Part shown: positions 1 to 12,243 of the stretch, piece after piece
How the letters are laid out: the number at the start of each line of letters is the position of its first letter
How positions within the stretch are numbered: the stretch's first letter is position 1
NCBI RefSeq assembly: GCF_040954835.1
Contig: NC_090714.1
Coordinates: 7,428,501-7,492,500, forward strand
Origin: Lepisosteus oculatus
Lineage: Eukaryota; Chordata; Actinopteri; Semionotiformes; Lepisosteidae
Direction of reading: 5' to 3'
DNA length: 64,000 bases
Notes under the pieces: generated by a model
Told to the model about the DNA's origin: nothing
The model's input: the letters and a program-made list of their open reading frames with translations, nothing else
Database searches by the model: none
Translations under genes and position numbers: made by a program

Positions 1-421
1 AAAAGCTGGACACTCCCATTATTCCAGGCTCAGCTTTGGAAGATCGATGCCCAGAAGCCCGCCTACCAGCGAGTCCAGAAGGGGCTCAACGGTATAGGCT
101 TCGCAACGGCATCCTGACCATCTGGGTCCGGGGCTTGGAGTGCCTGGCCCCGTTACCCCTTTTTATTTCCCCGAGCCTTCACCGGATCCCACTCCGGCTT
201 TTAACCTTCGTTATGTCTATCATGGATGGGTTACCTAGCTCTACGGACTCCCTTTGGACTTGTTTGCCTTGGCCACACCCCCCCCCCCCGAGTACCAGCG
301 CACCGTTGACACGCCCCCTGTTCGTCTACCAGCCCCGATCCTAGTCTTCTTTCTCCATGTTTGTTTCACTCCCTTCCAGATTCTACTGTCTGCACAGGGT
401 CCTGAAAAACGCTTCCTGACA
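1..421 (+). mobile_element. LTR of an LTR retrotransposon, 5'-truncated by the window edge
   Basis: This sequence is related, in inverted orientation, to the solo LTR at 11451-11907. Both share the stretch around CCCAGAAGCCCGCCTACCAG and a following block ending in ATCCTGACCATCTG (with one or two differences). It ends in TGACA at 417-421, the same terminus as the other copy. Open frames across it are short and do not resemble a protein family. It is probably a Gypsy-type LTR, but that family name is inference; no gag or pol coding is seen beside it. Confidence 0.6.
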
Positions 422-3400
422 CTTGGTATATATTGAATCTAATGATTTTGTTCATGCTGAAGCCTCTGATTCTTGATCCTGTGCTTTTTGCACAGTGCTT
501 TGGGATATCTTCAATGTGAAAGACACTCTATAATGCAAGATTCACTATTACAGTATGTGGATCATGGATTAATCATTTATGATCCACTTGTTCCAACGTG
601 GCAACAATCCATTTATTTTTTGTTTTCTGCATCCATTTTCGGCTTTCCGAGAGCAGTTGACGTTACTGTGCTTCCCAGGGTGGTGGAAAAGAACTGTGCC
701 AAAATACAGCATGTAGACAACTGGAACATGGATTTTACTAACTAATAAGAAAAGCATTAAGGCACAGCGTGGCAGAGTTTATTGCTCCCATCACTTTCCT
801 CCACTTCAATTAAAAAGGAATTGTTAAATATGATTGCAGGCACAAAACAGGGCTTGAAAATAGAAAATGACTTTCAGTACTGAATCACAAAAAATGTCTT
901 ATTTGTTCCGATATTACCTTTAGAACGTCCTCACAAGTACAGAATAGCTTCATAAATACTGTAGGAGAAAAAAGTATTAGGAATCTGAATTTTAATATCC
1001 GCAGGAAATTTATTAAATTTGACTTTAGATTTGTATTTTGAGATGCAGCCTTGCCCTTGATTGTGAGGTAACCATGGAAACCCCTCACTAAACCTAAAAG
1101 AGTCCCCTTGAAAGGCTACAGTTGCATCTTTGACACTTAATGAGCAGTTTTAAAACGCTGCCGAAAACATATTGATGCTTGTTTTTCCTGTTCTCCTTGA
1201 TTCGTTTCAGCAGGAACACAACACAGGCTGTCATTTACTATCTTTCCTGACCTACTGTAATACACTCTCTCAATGCCACTGGAACAATGTCACTGTCTGC
1301 TCCAACTCAAAATGGCTCCTGAAGCTGTGTTCTGAAGCTTGGAAGTGCAGAGTGAAGTGCACCTGCTCCAGAAGGCTACAGGTGTGACACTGATATACAG
1401 CAGTGGTTCCCAGTCCTGGTCCTGTTGACCCACACACTTGTTGGAATGCATTCCATCCCACCTCAGTTAGATAATTGAAGCCTTAACTGATCTAAGAAGT
1501 TGCTTCATTGGAATTTGTGCATTATGTTTCTAGTTATAAGTGTGAGATTTTATTTCACTTACAAAATACAACACTCCGACATGGGCTATAATAATAATAA
1601 CAATAATAAAGGATTTGATTGTGTAACTGAGGGCTCGACTGGAAATCACAGATGTGTGGGTTATGGGGTCCAGGACTGGGATCCAGTGATGGCCATCTCC
1701 AAATGTATCATTTGTCTGATTTATTGAACTCTGTTCTCTTTAAGATCTCTTCATGTAACATCTGTACCTATTGTTGTCTTTGACAGAGCATTTCAGCTCT
1801 CTTATAACTCTGCAGTTGTTCTTTGTGGCATATTCCTTTTTTTGAATCTGCAGGGTTTGGGTGTCTTAGAAGAAGGCAGCTTTAAATACCAGCTAGTTCC
1901 AAAAGGTAACACTAGAACAGGGATTCAAGCACAGACATAGAAGCAACGTCTGACGTCTTTGGAGAGAGAGGTTCTGTAAGTAAAGAGATTTGATATTTAA
2001 AAGACATTCCACCCACCGTTTTCAGTATCGCCGTGGGAATTGTCATACATTTCACATGCAAATACACAGGCAGATTACATGTGGTACTGCCAAGGCAGCC
2101 AGAGAAGATGGAGTCACGCTGGGCAGGCTAACAAAAGAACCTCAAAACCAGCATGAGAAGAGGGATCCTGAGTGGCTCAACCAGCAAAGAGCACTGGCTG
2201 AGCACTATGGTCCAGATCTTAGTAGTTCACACTTAGGCATTAGAAGAGTGTGACTGGGATCCCTAAGTGCTTGTAGTTCGGCACTGCTGGAGTTTCTCGG
2301 TCATGAATTTCCCAGAATGGCCCACACTTTCCTTACTTTAGAACAGTGACTATAATGCTCTGCAAGGAGCCTGTGAGCTAGAACTGTCATCAGTATTGAG
2401 CTGCATCTGGTGGTACTTCCCCTGTAGGCATTATGGGATAGTCATTGGTTCCAAATCACATGTTGTAAAATTGAAACGATAAGCTCTCTCCTAAAAAATA
2501 ACACTTCACGAGGAATAACTTTACTCAATAAAAATCCCAGAATGTTTTCTCAGGAATCTGGTGTGAGAGGCATTGGCTTAACCCAATTGGCCAGGTGGGT
2601 GGCCCTCAGCCAATCAGGTTACACCAATGTTTCTTACATTCCTCGATGAAGCCAGGCCACCCAGGCACAGAGAGCATTTAACCAAGGAGCACCTGCACAG
2701 GTGGAGGTGAGGTAGAGGAGGGAGGGAGAAAGACAAAGGCAAGCAAAAGAGAGAGAGGGACTCATTGGTATTTATAGTTTTTTTTCCAGGAAGTGACATC
2801 ATGGGGAATGAAAAGTACAAGGTAGCAGAGGTGAGGGAGACCTTGGCTGCTGTCATCCCTCCCAAACATTTGTTAAAAACCCCATAGAAAACAAATACCA
2901 GCTGAGGATCACTCTGAACCATTTAAAAAAGATAAGACATCATGTAACATCATGGAAAACGGTACCAAGCAGCCTAATACTCTTAAAAAGGTGTTGTTAA
3001 GACTTACAGTTTGTGCATTTAAAGGCCATGAGTCACAAAGACATTTTTGATATGCCTGCTACAGAAGTAAACCTTGCTTCTTCAAACTCTGCAGGTTTAC
3101 TACAGTATTTCTTTGTTGGTTCAATCTGCAGTAACACTTCAGCACCATTTGCTTTGATATAATTACAGTGTGTTACTTGAGAGTGTGAAATACCATGAGC
3201 CAAGATTATCGTAGATTTCTGTAATGTGCATATGGTCATGGAAATATTAACTGTGACTGCGTAGGTTTAATTTTAGCTCTTTACAAGAGTCGCTTTCACC
3301 CCTGTTCCTGGAGTACCCCTTTCTACTCTGATTTTGGTTTTAATTGCTGAGGCTAATTGATCCCTTTAATTGAACTTATTGCTTGATCAGACCTTCTCCA

Positions 3401-4430
3401 CCTGATTCCTCAATCCATTTTTTAATTCAGAAATATTCTGCTGTGGGAATGCTATTGAAAGAAATTCAGCAAATGGAGCACCATCCATTGGATCCTCAAT
3501 GTATATTATATTTATACAATAAATATGATTATAATGTAAGTGTTAATGTTAAATGTAATTATTCTTCTGTGCAAAGTAGGTAGCCAATTACTCATACAGC
3601 ACACAGGTGGAAATAACTCTGTATCAAAAACTCTCCCCCAAAAAATAAATCTGTATTCACCATAGATCTAAATCTAGATATCTCACAGACCTGAATGAAA
3701 GCAGCTGTGAAACCCGGAAAACATTTTATGGTTGAGACCAATAAATAACTCCATTCAAGCTCTTGTCAACAGATAAAAAGGGTCTTAACAGCCATTTACA
3801 GATCATTTAGCCTAACGGGCAAAAGAACTCAGTTGAAATGAAAACCAGACGACACAGGATCACTCCAGGAGCAGGGCTGATAGCCACCGGTCAACAAGAC
3901 TTACAGTGATGCACCCTACAGAAACAAGCATCCAGCTCTCAAAGCCATGTGTAGATACAAGCCCAATGTAGATACAAGCCACTGTTACACCAACATCCAA
4001 GCTTCTCAGAATCTGGACAGGGGAGTCGTGGTTATTGGGACCAGCAGGATCCCTCGAGGACAACCCACAAAACTAAAAGTCCATGTTGTATGGACAGTGA
4101 CAGCTGGGGAACTGTTTTACCAGATAAATCTTTGAACAGATGACCACCACCTTGGATTGGGAATCCATCCTTGTTGAGACAGAAGTTAAATCAACAGCTG
4201 TGATGGTCAGTTGGCCTAAACCAAAGCCATCACAACATGCTGTAAAAGAGAGAGCATTGGAGCACTGCTATGATCTTGCTAGTCTTTGGGCGGGAAGCCT
4301 CTTGAGCGCTTAAGGGTTTTGCTTCGCTGATCCCTGTGAAAGTATCCAACTCCAGGAGCACCCTCATGGGTTTGTTCCAGGAATTGATTACAGTGGGACT
4401 GTCCAGAGTTGAGTGTTCACACTGCCAGAT
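422..4430. other. Intergenic, no gene recognised
   Basis: Only short open frames, none like a known protein. A small (ATA/ACA)n microsatellite lies near 1588-1612. Stretches near 1405-1440 and 3296-3330 (of the type 'cctgttcctggagtaccc') resemble degraded ends of TIR elements common in fish genomes and repeat the theme seen at 37618 and 41733. Nothing else can be supported. Confidence 0.5.
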
Positions 4431-4439
4431 TACAAAGTG

Positions 4440-4720
4440 TAATCAAATACTGGACTTTTCAGCTCCTTCCAGCATAAGTCTTCGAAAAAGGCAGCTGTTT
4501 AATTAGATGAAGAAACGGACTGTAAAGTCCAGTATTTTAACGCCCCTGATATACAGTAGATGAAACGATCTGCTTCAGTTCAGACTTGGCTCCGCCGAGA
4601 ATTAATCCATTTAACCAGCGGCGCTAATGGTTCCAGGGCAAATTTTGTTGATCATAATTAACTAAATCTATTTACTTAAATCTGTGTACATGTGTGGCTA
4701 AATTGTGTCTGTTGACATCC
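4440..4720. promoter_or_regulatory. Candidate conserved non-coding element
   Basis: Unique, non-repetitive AT-rich sequence with several homeodomain-type TAAT/ATTA cores (for example GAATTAATCC and CATAATTAAC) and no open frame. The texture is that of vertebrate developmental enhancers, but no alignment was available, so this is a guess from composition only. Confidence 0.25.
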
Positions 4721-4999
4721 TATCTCGGTGCCTCCTGCCTGGGTCTCGCTGAGAAATGCCAAAGAGCTTGTAAGAGAGCGGTGTATTTTGGCAACAGAGC
4801 GTAATAACAATTAGCTTTTTATCATTATTTGAAAAAGCACCCCATCGGACCGTGTGCCACTGTTTTCATATCAAACAATAAAAACTGTATTGACAAAACA
4901 CAAATAAGACCGCGGAGAAATGGTACAATAAGTTGCCTTAATGGAACTACATTCCTTTATCACTTTAAAAACACCTTTCAGTGAAGGTCCGTGTTACTC

Positions 5000-5449
5000 C
5001 GTACAGCATAAATGTCATGGCATCACCCCAATCATTGCGAGCCGATTTTATGTGCTTCTCATCGGAGAAAATACGTGTTCTGGAAAACAACATGTCAAGA
5101 AAGCGCAAGCTTAAAATAAAAATTTCGTTTAATATAAGTATTGGCACACATTTGTAAAAATCAAAGTAGCCTTCACTTCCGAGAATACTTCAGAAGAGTG
5201 AGTATTACGTACGTCAACGCTCCAGAAATGCTACCTACAGTAGCTAGAAACTGAATTAATAAATTCAACGGGCAGGTTTCATACCGCCTTGGCAACATAT
5301 CCTTCAATAACTAGTCTCCGAATTCGTACCGCATAATCAACAAACTTCACGCAATTAAAATAGTTCTTCGACGTTCCTGCTGAAAAATGCCTCGCATGTT
5401 CAATTTAGAGAACAGTTCTTGTAAAGTAATGTGAGACCAGCAGGAAATA

Positions 5450-5481
<32 letters not shown>

Positions 5482-6010
5482 AATAATAAAGCATGCATTC
5501 GGACACGCACCTAATAAAGTTGCTAAATTAGAAAAAACAGCCTCACCTGTTAAACGCAGATCATTCAATCCGCAAAGATGCGAGCTTTATCAGTGCGTCT
5601 TTTCGGTGCTAGAAAACAGTGATGTAGGCGGTTTTGTCTCGCCAAGTTCCGACACGGGAACACGTTTGTTTGCTGAAAGATTGATCCTCTATTTTTCAGC
5701 GACTTCTTTCTCTCTTTCACGCGTGTTGTCCCCGGCACTTGCCAAATTTGGTCAGAGGAAGTGCGCTGCGGGGGGCACCTTGTCTGAAACGGTGACAGGA
5801 ATATCAGGAATATCGAGACACCTTCCCAGAGACGTTCTTCTTCGCTTCTTCCTGCCTCCTCGGGCTACCTGTAGAGATTCTCCGAGTTCTGCACAAACAT
5901 GGAGAATCTTTTCCACGTTCCTTAAGACGCCCGTATCACATTACCTCAACATACCCCACCTTTGTAAGAGTTTATAAACTGGAAAAAGGAGAAAAGTGAA
6001 GACGGCACCA
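5000..6010. promoter_or_regulatory. CpG-richer patch with (ATG)n microsatellite; possible unmethylated island
   Basis: CpG dinucleotides are visibly more frequent here than in the surrounding 20 kb (examples near 5040, 5330, 5570-5650, 5715-5775 and 5820-5885). A trinucleotide (GAT)n run lies at about 5449-5480. A 175-codon frame (5450-5977, plus) crosses it; it begins with a poly-Met run from the microsatellite and shows no family resemblance, so I do not call it a gene. It could be a promoter of a non-coding RNA or a CpG-rich enhancer. Confidence 0.3.
5449..5480. repeat. (GAT)n microsatellite
   Basis: About ten tandem GAT/ATG triplets followed by TAA-type triplets. Confidence 0.9.
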
Positions 6011-6373
6011 GTATCTACAGACACTGACGCTGCTAGATGGACGGGGGGGCATCACTTATGTGTTTCTTTCCTAATGAGTCATCTTAATTAACACCTTCAA
6101 TGTTAAAACAAGAACGTAGCGTAATTAATTTGCAATTCTTTTTCATCTAAGAACTGTTACGATCTGGTTACGCATATGCACACTGTTACCTCAATTAAGG
6201 TCTCAATTAGGTAACAAAGAGCTCTTCTGAAATAAATACAAGGAGACTCAGGATTAGTCTGCAAGCAATTTTAAACGACCCGTTTATAAAGTGAGTGATA
6301 ATGAAAAAAAGAGACAGTGAATTAGTTTTCTTCAGAAAAATGAGCACAGTTGTGACAAGCAAAAGTGCTTCTT

Positions 6374-9300
6374 AGACCACAGCAACAACAGCTTCAGGAC
6401 CGCAGCAACAGCATCAGAACCATGAAGAACAGCAACAGGATCACAATCACAACAACAACATCAGGGCCGCAGAAACAGCATCAGAACCACAACAACAGCA
6501 TCAGGACTACAACAACAGCATCACGGTCATAACAATAGCATCAGAACAATGAAGAACAGCAACAGGAGAACCACAGCAACAGCATCACGACCCAAGCAAC
6601 AGCATCAGAACAACGAAGAACAGCAACAGGAGAACCACAGAAACGGCATTAGGACCACTGCAACAGCATCACGATCACAACAACAGCATCAGGACCACAG
6701 CAACAGCATCAGAACCACATCAACAGCATCAGGACTACAGCAACAGCACCACGATCATAACAAAAGCATCAGAACAATGAAGAACAGCAACAGGAGAACC
6801 ACAGAAACAGCATCAGGACCAAAGCAACAGCATCAGAACCACAACAACAGCATTGGAACCACAAAGAACAGCAACAGGAGAACCACAGCAACAGCATCAG
6901 AACCACACCAACAGCATTAGGACCACAGCAACAGCATCAGGACCACAACAACAGTATCAGAACCACGAAGAACAGCAACAGGAGAACCACAGCAACAGCA
7001 TCAGAACATTGAAGAACAGCAACAGGAGAACCACAGAAACAGCATTAGGACCACAGCAACAGTATCAGGACCACACCAACAGCATCAGAACCACGAAGAA
7101 CAGCAACAGCATCACGACCACAGCAAAAGCATCAGAACAACAAAGAACAGCGACAGGAGAACCACAGAAACAGCATTAGGACCACAGCAACAGCATCACG
7201 ATCACAACAACAGCATCAGGACCAAAGCAACAGCATCAGAACGACGAAAAACAGCAACAGCATCAGGACCACAGCAACAGCATCAGAACAACGAAGAACA
7301 GCAACAGGAGAACCACAGCAACAGCATCACGACCACAGCAACAGCATCAGAACAACGAAGAACAGCAACAGGAGAACCACAGCAACAGCATCACGATCAC
7401 AACAACAGCATCAGGACCAAAGCAACAGCATCAGGACCACAGCAACAGCATTCGAACCACAACAACAGCATCAGAACCACGAAGAACAGCAACAGGAGAA
7501 CCACAGAAACAGCATCAGGACCAAAGCAACAGCATCAGAACCACAACAACAGTATTGGGACCACAAAGAACAGCAACAGGAGAACCACAGCAACAGCATC
7601 AGAACCACACCAACAGCATTAGGACCACAGCAACAGCATCAGGACCACAACAACAGTATCAGAACCACGAAGAACAGCAACAGGAGAACCACAGCAACAG
7701 CATCAGAACATTGAAGAACAGCAACAGGAGAACCACAGAAACAGCATTAGGACCACTGCAACAGCATCACGATCACAACAACAGCATCAGAACCACAGCA
7801 ACAGCATCAGGACCACAACAACAGCATCAGAACCACAGCAACAGCATCAGGACCACAACAACAGCATCAGAACCACGAAGAACAGCAACAGCATCAGGAC
7901 CATAGCAACAGCATCAGAACCACGAAGAACAGCAACAGGAGAACCACAGCAACAGCATCAGAACATTGAAGAACAGCAACAGGAGAACCACAGAAACAGC
8001 ATTAGGACCACAGCAACAGCAACAGCATCAGAACCACAGCAACAGTATCAGGACCACAACAACAGCATCAGAACCACGAAGAACAGCAACAGCATCACGA
8101 CCACAGCAAAAGCATCAGAACAACAAAGAACAGCGACAGGAGAACCACAGAAACAGCATTAGGACCACAGCAACAGCATCACGATCGCAACAACAGCATC
8201 AGGACTACAGCAACAGCATCAGGACCACAGTAACAGCATCACGATCATAACAACAGCATCAGAACCACAGCAACAGCATCAGGACCAAAGCAACAGCATC
8301 AGAACGACGAAAAACAGCAACAGCATCAGGACCACAGCAACAGCATCAGAACCACAGCAACAGCATCAGGACCACAGCAACAGCATAAGGAGCACATCAA
8401 CGGCATCAGAACCACAGAGAACAGCAACAGGAGAACCACAGCAACAGCATCACGACCACAGCAACAGCATCAGAACAACGAAGAACAGCAACAGGAGAAC
8501 CACAGCAACAGCATCACGATCACAACAACAGCATCAGGACCAAAGCAACAGCATCAGGACCACAGCAACAGCATTCGAACCACAACAACAGCATCAGAAC
8601 CACGAAGAACAGCAACAGGAGAACCACAGCAACAGCATCAGAACATTGAAGAACAGCAACAGGAGAACCACAGAAACAGCATTAGGACCACAGCAACAGC
8701 ATCACGATCACAACAACAGCATCAGGACCAAAGCAACAACATCAGAACCACAGCAACAGCAACAGCATCAGAACCACAGCAACAGTATCAGGACCACAAC
8801 AACAGCATCAGAACCACGAAGAACAGCAACAGCATCACGACCACAGCAAAAGCATCAGAACAACAAAGAACAGCGACAGGAGAACCACAGAAACAGCATT
8901 AGGACCACAGCAACAGCATCACGATCGCAACAACAGCATCAGGACCAAAGCAACAGCATCAGAACCACAGCAACAGCATCAGGACTACAGCAACAGCATC
9001 AGGACCACAGTAACAGCATCACGATCATAACAACAGCATCAGAACCACAGCAACAGCATCAGGACCAAAGCAACAGCATCAGAACGACGAAAAACAGCAA
9101 CAGCATCAGAACCACAGCAACAGCATCAGGACTACAGCAACAGCATCAGGACCACAGTAACAGCATCACGATCATAACAACAGCATCAGAACCACAGCAA
9201 CAGCATCAGGACCAAAGCAACAGCATCAGAACGACGAAAAACAGCAACAGCATCAGGACCACAGCAACAGCATCAGAACCACAGCAACAGCATCAGGACC

Positions 9301-10315
9301 ACAGCAACAGCATAAGGAGCACATCAACGGCATCAGAACCACAGAGAACAGCAACAGGAAAACCACAGCAACAGCATCACGACCACAGCAACAGCATCAG
9401 AACAACGAAGAACAGCAACAGGAGAACCACAGCAACAGCATCACGATCACAACAACAGCATCAGGACCAAAGCAACAGCATCAGGACCACAGCAACAGCA
9501 TTCGAACCACAACAACAGCATCAGAACCACGAAGAACAGCAACAGGAGAACCACAGAAACAGCATTAGGACCACAGCAACAGCATCACAATCACAGTAAC
9601 AGCATCAGAACCACGAAAAACAGCAACAGCATCAGGACCAAAGCAACAGCATCAGGACAATGAAGAACAGCAACAGGAGAACCACAACAGGAGAACCACA
9701 GAAACAGCATTAGGACCACAGCAACAGCATCACGATCACAACAACAGTATCAGGACCACAGCAACAGCATCAGAACCACAAAGAACAGCAACAGCATCAG
9801 GACCACAGCAACAGCATCACGATCATAACAACAGCATCAGGACCACAGTAACAGCATCAGGACCACAGTAACAGCATCAGAACGACGAAAAACAGCAACA
9901 GCATCAGGACCACAGCAGCAGCATCAGAACCACAGCAACAACATCCGGACCACAGCAACAGCATCAGGACCACAGCAACAGGAGAACCACAGCAACAGCA
10001 TCACGATCACAACAACAGCATCAGGACCAAAGCAACAGCATCAGGACCACAGCAACAGCATCAGAACCACGAAAAACAGCAACAGAATCAGGACCACAAC
10101 AACAGCATCAGAACCACAACAACAGCATTAGGACCACATCAACAGCATCAGAACCACAAAGAACAGCAACAGGAGAACCACAGCAACAGCATCACGACAA
10201 CAGCAACAGCATCAGAACAACGAAGCACGGCAACAGGAGAACCACAGCAACAGCATCAGAACCACAGCAACAGCATTATGACCAACTACAGGAGGATCAT
10301 AACAACAACAGGAGG
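6374..10315 (+). repeat. Satellite/minisatellite array with 20-bp unit
   Basis: About 3.9 kb of tandem units with consensus ACCACAGCAACAGCATCAGR (20 bp), interspersed with a longer variant of about 44 bp containing GAAGAACAGCAACAGGAGAA. The plus strand is extremely T-poor and A/C-rich. Longer blocks are themselves duplicated: about 144 bp near 8960-9100 is repeated at 9101-9245; 6780-7060 resembles 7500-7760; 8430-8660 resembles 9370-9560. The unit has no stop codon in any plus-strand frame, so long Gln/His/Asn/Ser/Thr-rich frames (the longest 8646-9599, 317 codons) arise automatically. Because 20 is not a multiple of 3, the frame rotates and gives a 20-residue super-period. The array was broken at its right end by a hAT-like element. 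Confidence 0.95.
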
Positions 10316-11015
10316 CAGGGCCGGCCCTAGATGTTTGGGGTCCCTAGACAGGATAGTGGAAAGGGACCTAGATCTAGATCACAATTTGGACATACAGTAC
10401 TATTATCAGCTCCCCACCAAAACATTATTTTTCTATTTAGAATGATTAAATAAATGAATTAGATAACTAAAAAACTTTTATTAACCAGCTTTGAAAAATA
10501 CATATTAAATAACGTACATACAAAAACAAGAAGCACACGTTTTTCAAAGATAGCATATTTTAACTTTGAAAGTATTAACATGAAATGTGAATCTCTTAAC
10601 TTCTAGGAAAACACCTCAAGTAGTCTACGTGGCTTGTCTACCATTTGCTAGTGACATGGATCTAACAGACTCAAAACCACTTGCATTACATATGTGTTAT
10701 TGCAGTGACTGGATTTGGTGCACCTCAGTTTTGAGATCGCTTATCCTGCTCTTCTTTTAAGTGCTTCCTTTTCTCAGAGCCTTTTGGAGGACGATGCACA
10801 TTTACCAGGTGCAACTACATGATTTTAATTTTAAACCATTACAACATAGTTTGCAACATAATTAAAAGGTCACTTGTGCTGTTTCATTCAATGTAAGATG
10901 TGATGAAAGATCAATGAAATTCATCACATACATTGTGTTACACAGTGAGGGGCCCCTGGTGGCCCCGTGGGCCCTAGGCAGTCCCCTAGTTCTCCTACGC
11001 CAAGAGCTGGTTTTG
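10316..11015. mobile_element. Non-autonomous hAT-like DNA transposon inserted in the satellite
   Basis: The left terminus is CAGGGCCGGCCCTAG; the right terminus, read inward, is CAAAACCAGCTCTTGGCG, a decayed inverted repeat of the same type. The element is flanked by near-identical 8-bp target duplications, ACAGGAGG (10308-10315) and ACAGGGGG (11016-11023), as expected for hAT. The 700-bp interior has no long open frame and no transposase. Satellite units resume directly after it, so the insertion postdates the array. The CAGGGCCGGC terminus is widespread in fish genomes. Confidence 0.75.
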
Positions 11016-11023
11016 ACAGGGGG

Positions 11024-11062
11024 ACCATAGCAACCGCATCAGGACCATGGCAACAAGAAGTT
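11024..11062 (+). repeat. Residual satellite units displaced by the hAT-like insertion
   Basis: Two degraded copies of the 20-bp unit (ACCATAGCAACCGCATCAGG, then ACCATGGCAACAAGAAG) continue the array seen left of 10315. Confidence 0.75.
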
Positions 11063-11450
11063 TCTGACCTTCTCGCCAGTCAAGGAAGGGGCTGCACAGC
11101 TTCGTTAGCCTGTTGTAGGCAGCTAATTTTAATTTAGCCAAGGATCATCGCTGGCCTGGCTAATGCCGTCCTGCTCTCTGTAGTACTCAGCCAATTGTGG
11201 CAGACATATGGGGAATTCTAGTGATGTGACTTGAACCTGTGATCACAGAGCTCAACCTCCACTCAGCTGAGTGTCTTTATGGGCTGAATCACTCTAGAGA
11301 CCTTTATAATACAAAATGTCCTGCGGAGAGGTGCACACATAACACAATGACAGATGAACAGTGACTCCACATTCACAAGTGAAGACTGCTATTGAACCCC
11401 CTATTTTATCCAATGCATGTATGTGCGACACAATTCCTGATGAGTGTATC

Positions 11451-11907
11451 TGTCACGAGAGTCGATTCAGAGAGTGTAGTTTAAGACGATGATCCGGTGC
11501 ATGGGGGGAGCGCAGGCAAACGCGTCCGAACAAGGGAATTCCAATAAGGGAAAACAGCGCGCAGTCCAGGGTCCAGGTACGGGAAGATCCTTCCAAGACA
11601 AAATTAGTTCAAAACGGGAACTAGGGAACGTGGGAACAGGAACACAGAAGTTAAAACCATAACGAGGCCAGGCTCTCGGAGCCCCAGACACAGATGGTCA
11701 GGACGCCGCGTTGAAGCCTGTGACGTCGGGCCACTCCTGGACCCTCTGGTAGGCGGGCTTCTGGGCGTCTGTCTTCCCATGCTGAGCCCTGAACACCGGA
11801 GACGCCAGACCTAAATAATAAGAGGGCAACAGGGGACAGGTGCACGTAATGACAATAAATAATACAAGGTGAGAGTGCCCTTTAACGGAGGGATGAGGAT
11901 CCTGACA
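11451..11907 (-). mobile_element. Solo LTR, 457 bp
   Basis: On the minus strand it begins TGTCAGGATCC and ends CTCGTGACA, giving the canonical TG...CA and a perfect TGTCA/TGACA terminal inversion. Flanks are GTATC (11446-11450) and ATATC (11908-11912), a 5-bp target duplication with one mismatch. There is no internal retroviral-type coding sequence, so it is a recombination remnant. It is related in its central part to the LTR at 1-421. Confidence 0.75.
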
Positions 11908-12111
11908 ATATCTGAACTTTTCATTAAACAGACAGCTGGGTCTGAGTGTCCAAATACAGTGGTTTTAGTGACTACAATGGTTGTGTATCCACTCTCTGTT
12001 ATCCTGTCCAATACCTCTGGCGCAGATTATTTGAGCCAGCTGCAGTAGTTGATGTGTCAATTAGTGAAAGCACACTAAAGGCTTTGATTTAGCCTTAAAG
12101 ATAGTTCAGCA

Positions 12112-12243
12112 TTCTGTCTGCCCTGTAATGGCCTGGCAACCCATCCAGGGTGTACCCTGCCTTGCAACCACTGCTTGCTGGGATAGGCTCCAGCTCCCTA
12201 GCAGTCCTGAAATGGAAGAAGCAGTTAGAAAATGGATGGATAG
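12112..12243 (+). mobile_element. 3' fragment of tRNA-like-headed fish SINE
   Basis: Contains the characteristic block CATCCAGGGTGTACCCTGCC and GCTGGGATAGGCTCCAGCTC and ends with the ATGGATGGATAG tail. Same family as 19852-20145. Confidence 0.75.

Noticed and set aside
5450..5977. 175-codon open frame starting with poly-Met
   Set aside because: The start is a microsatellite and the remainder shows no family resemblance; GC-rich DNA yields such frames by chance.
8646..9599. 317-codon open frame, Gln/His/Asn-rich
   Set aside because: It is satellite DNA with a 20-bp unit lacking stops in all plus frames; the frame is an automatic by-product, with no start context, domain or splice structure.
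6374..10315. CRISPR-like array
   Set aside because: Units are contiguous 20-bp tandem copies without unique spacers and the genome is a vertebrate's.
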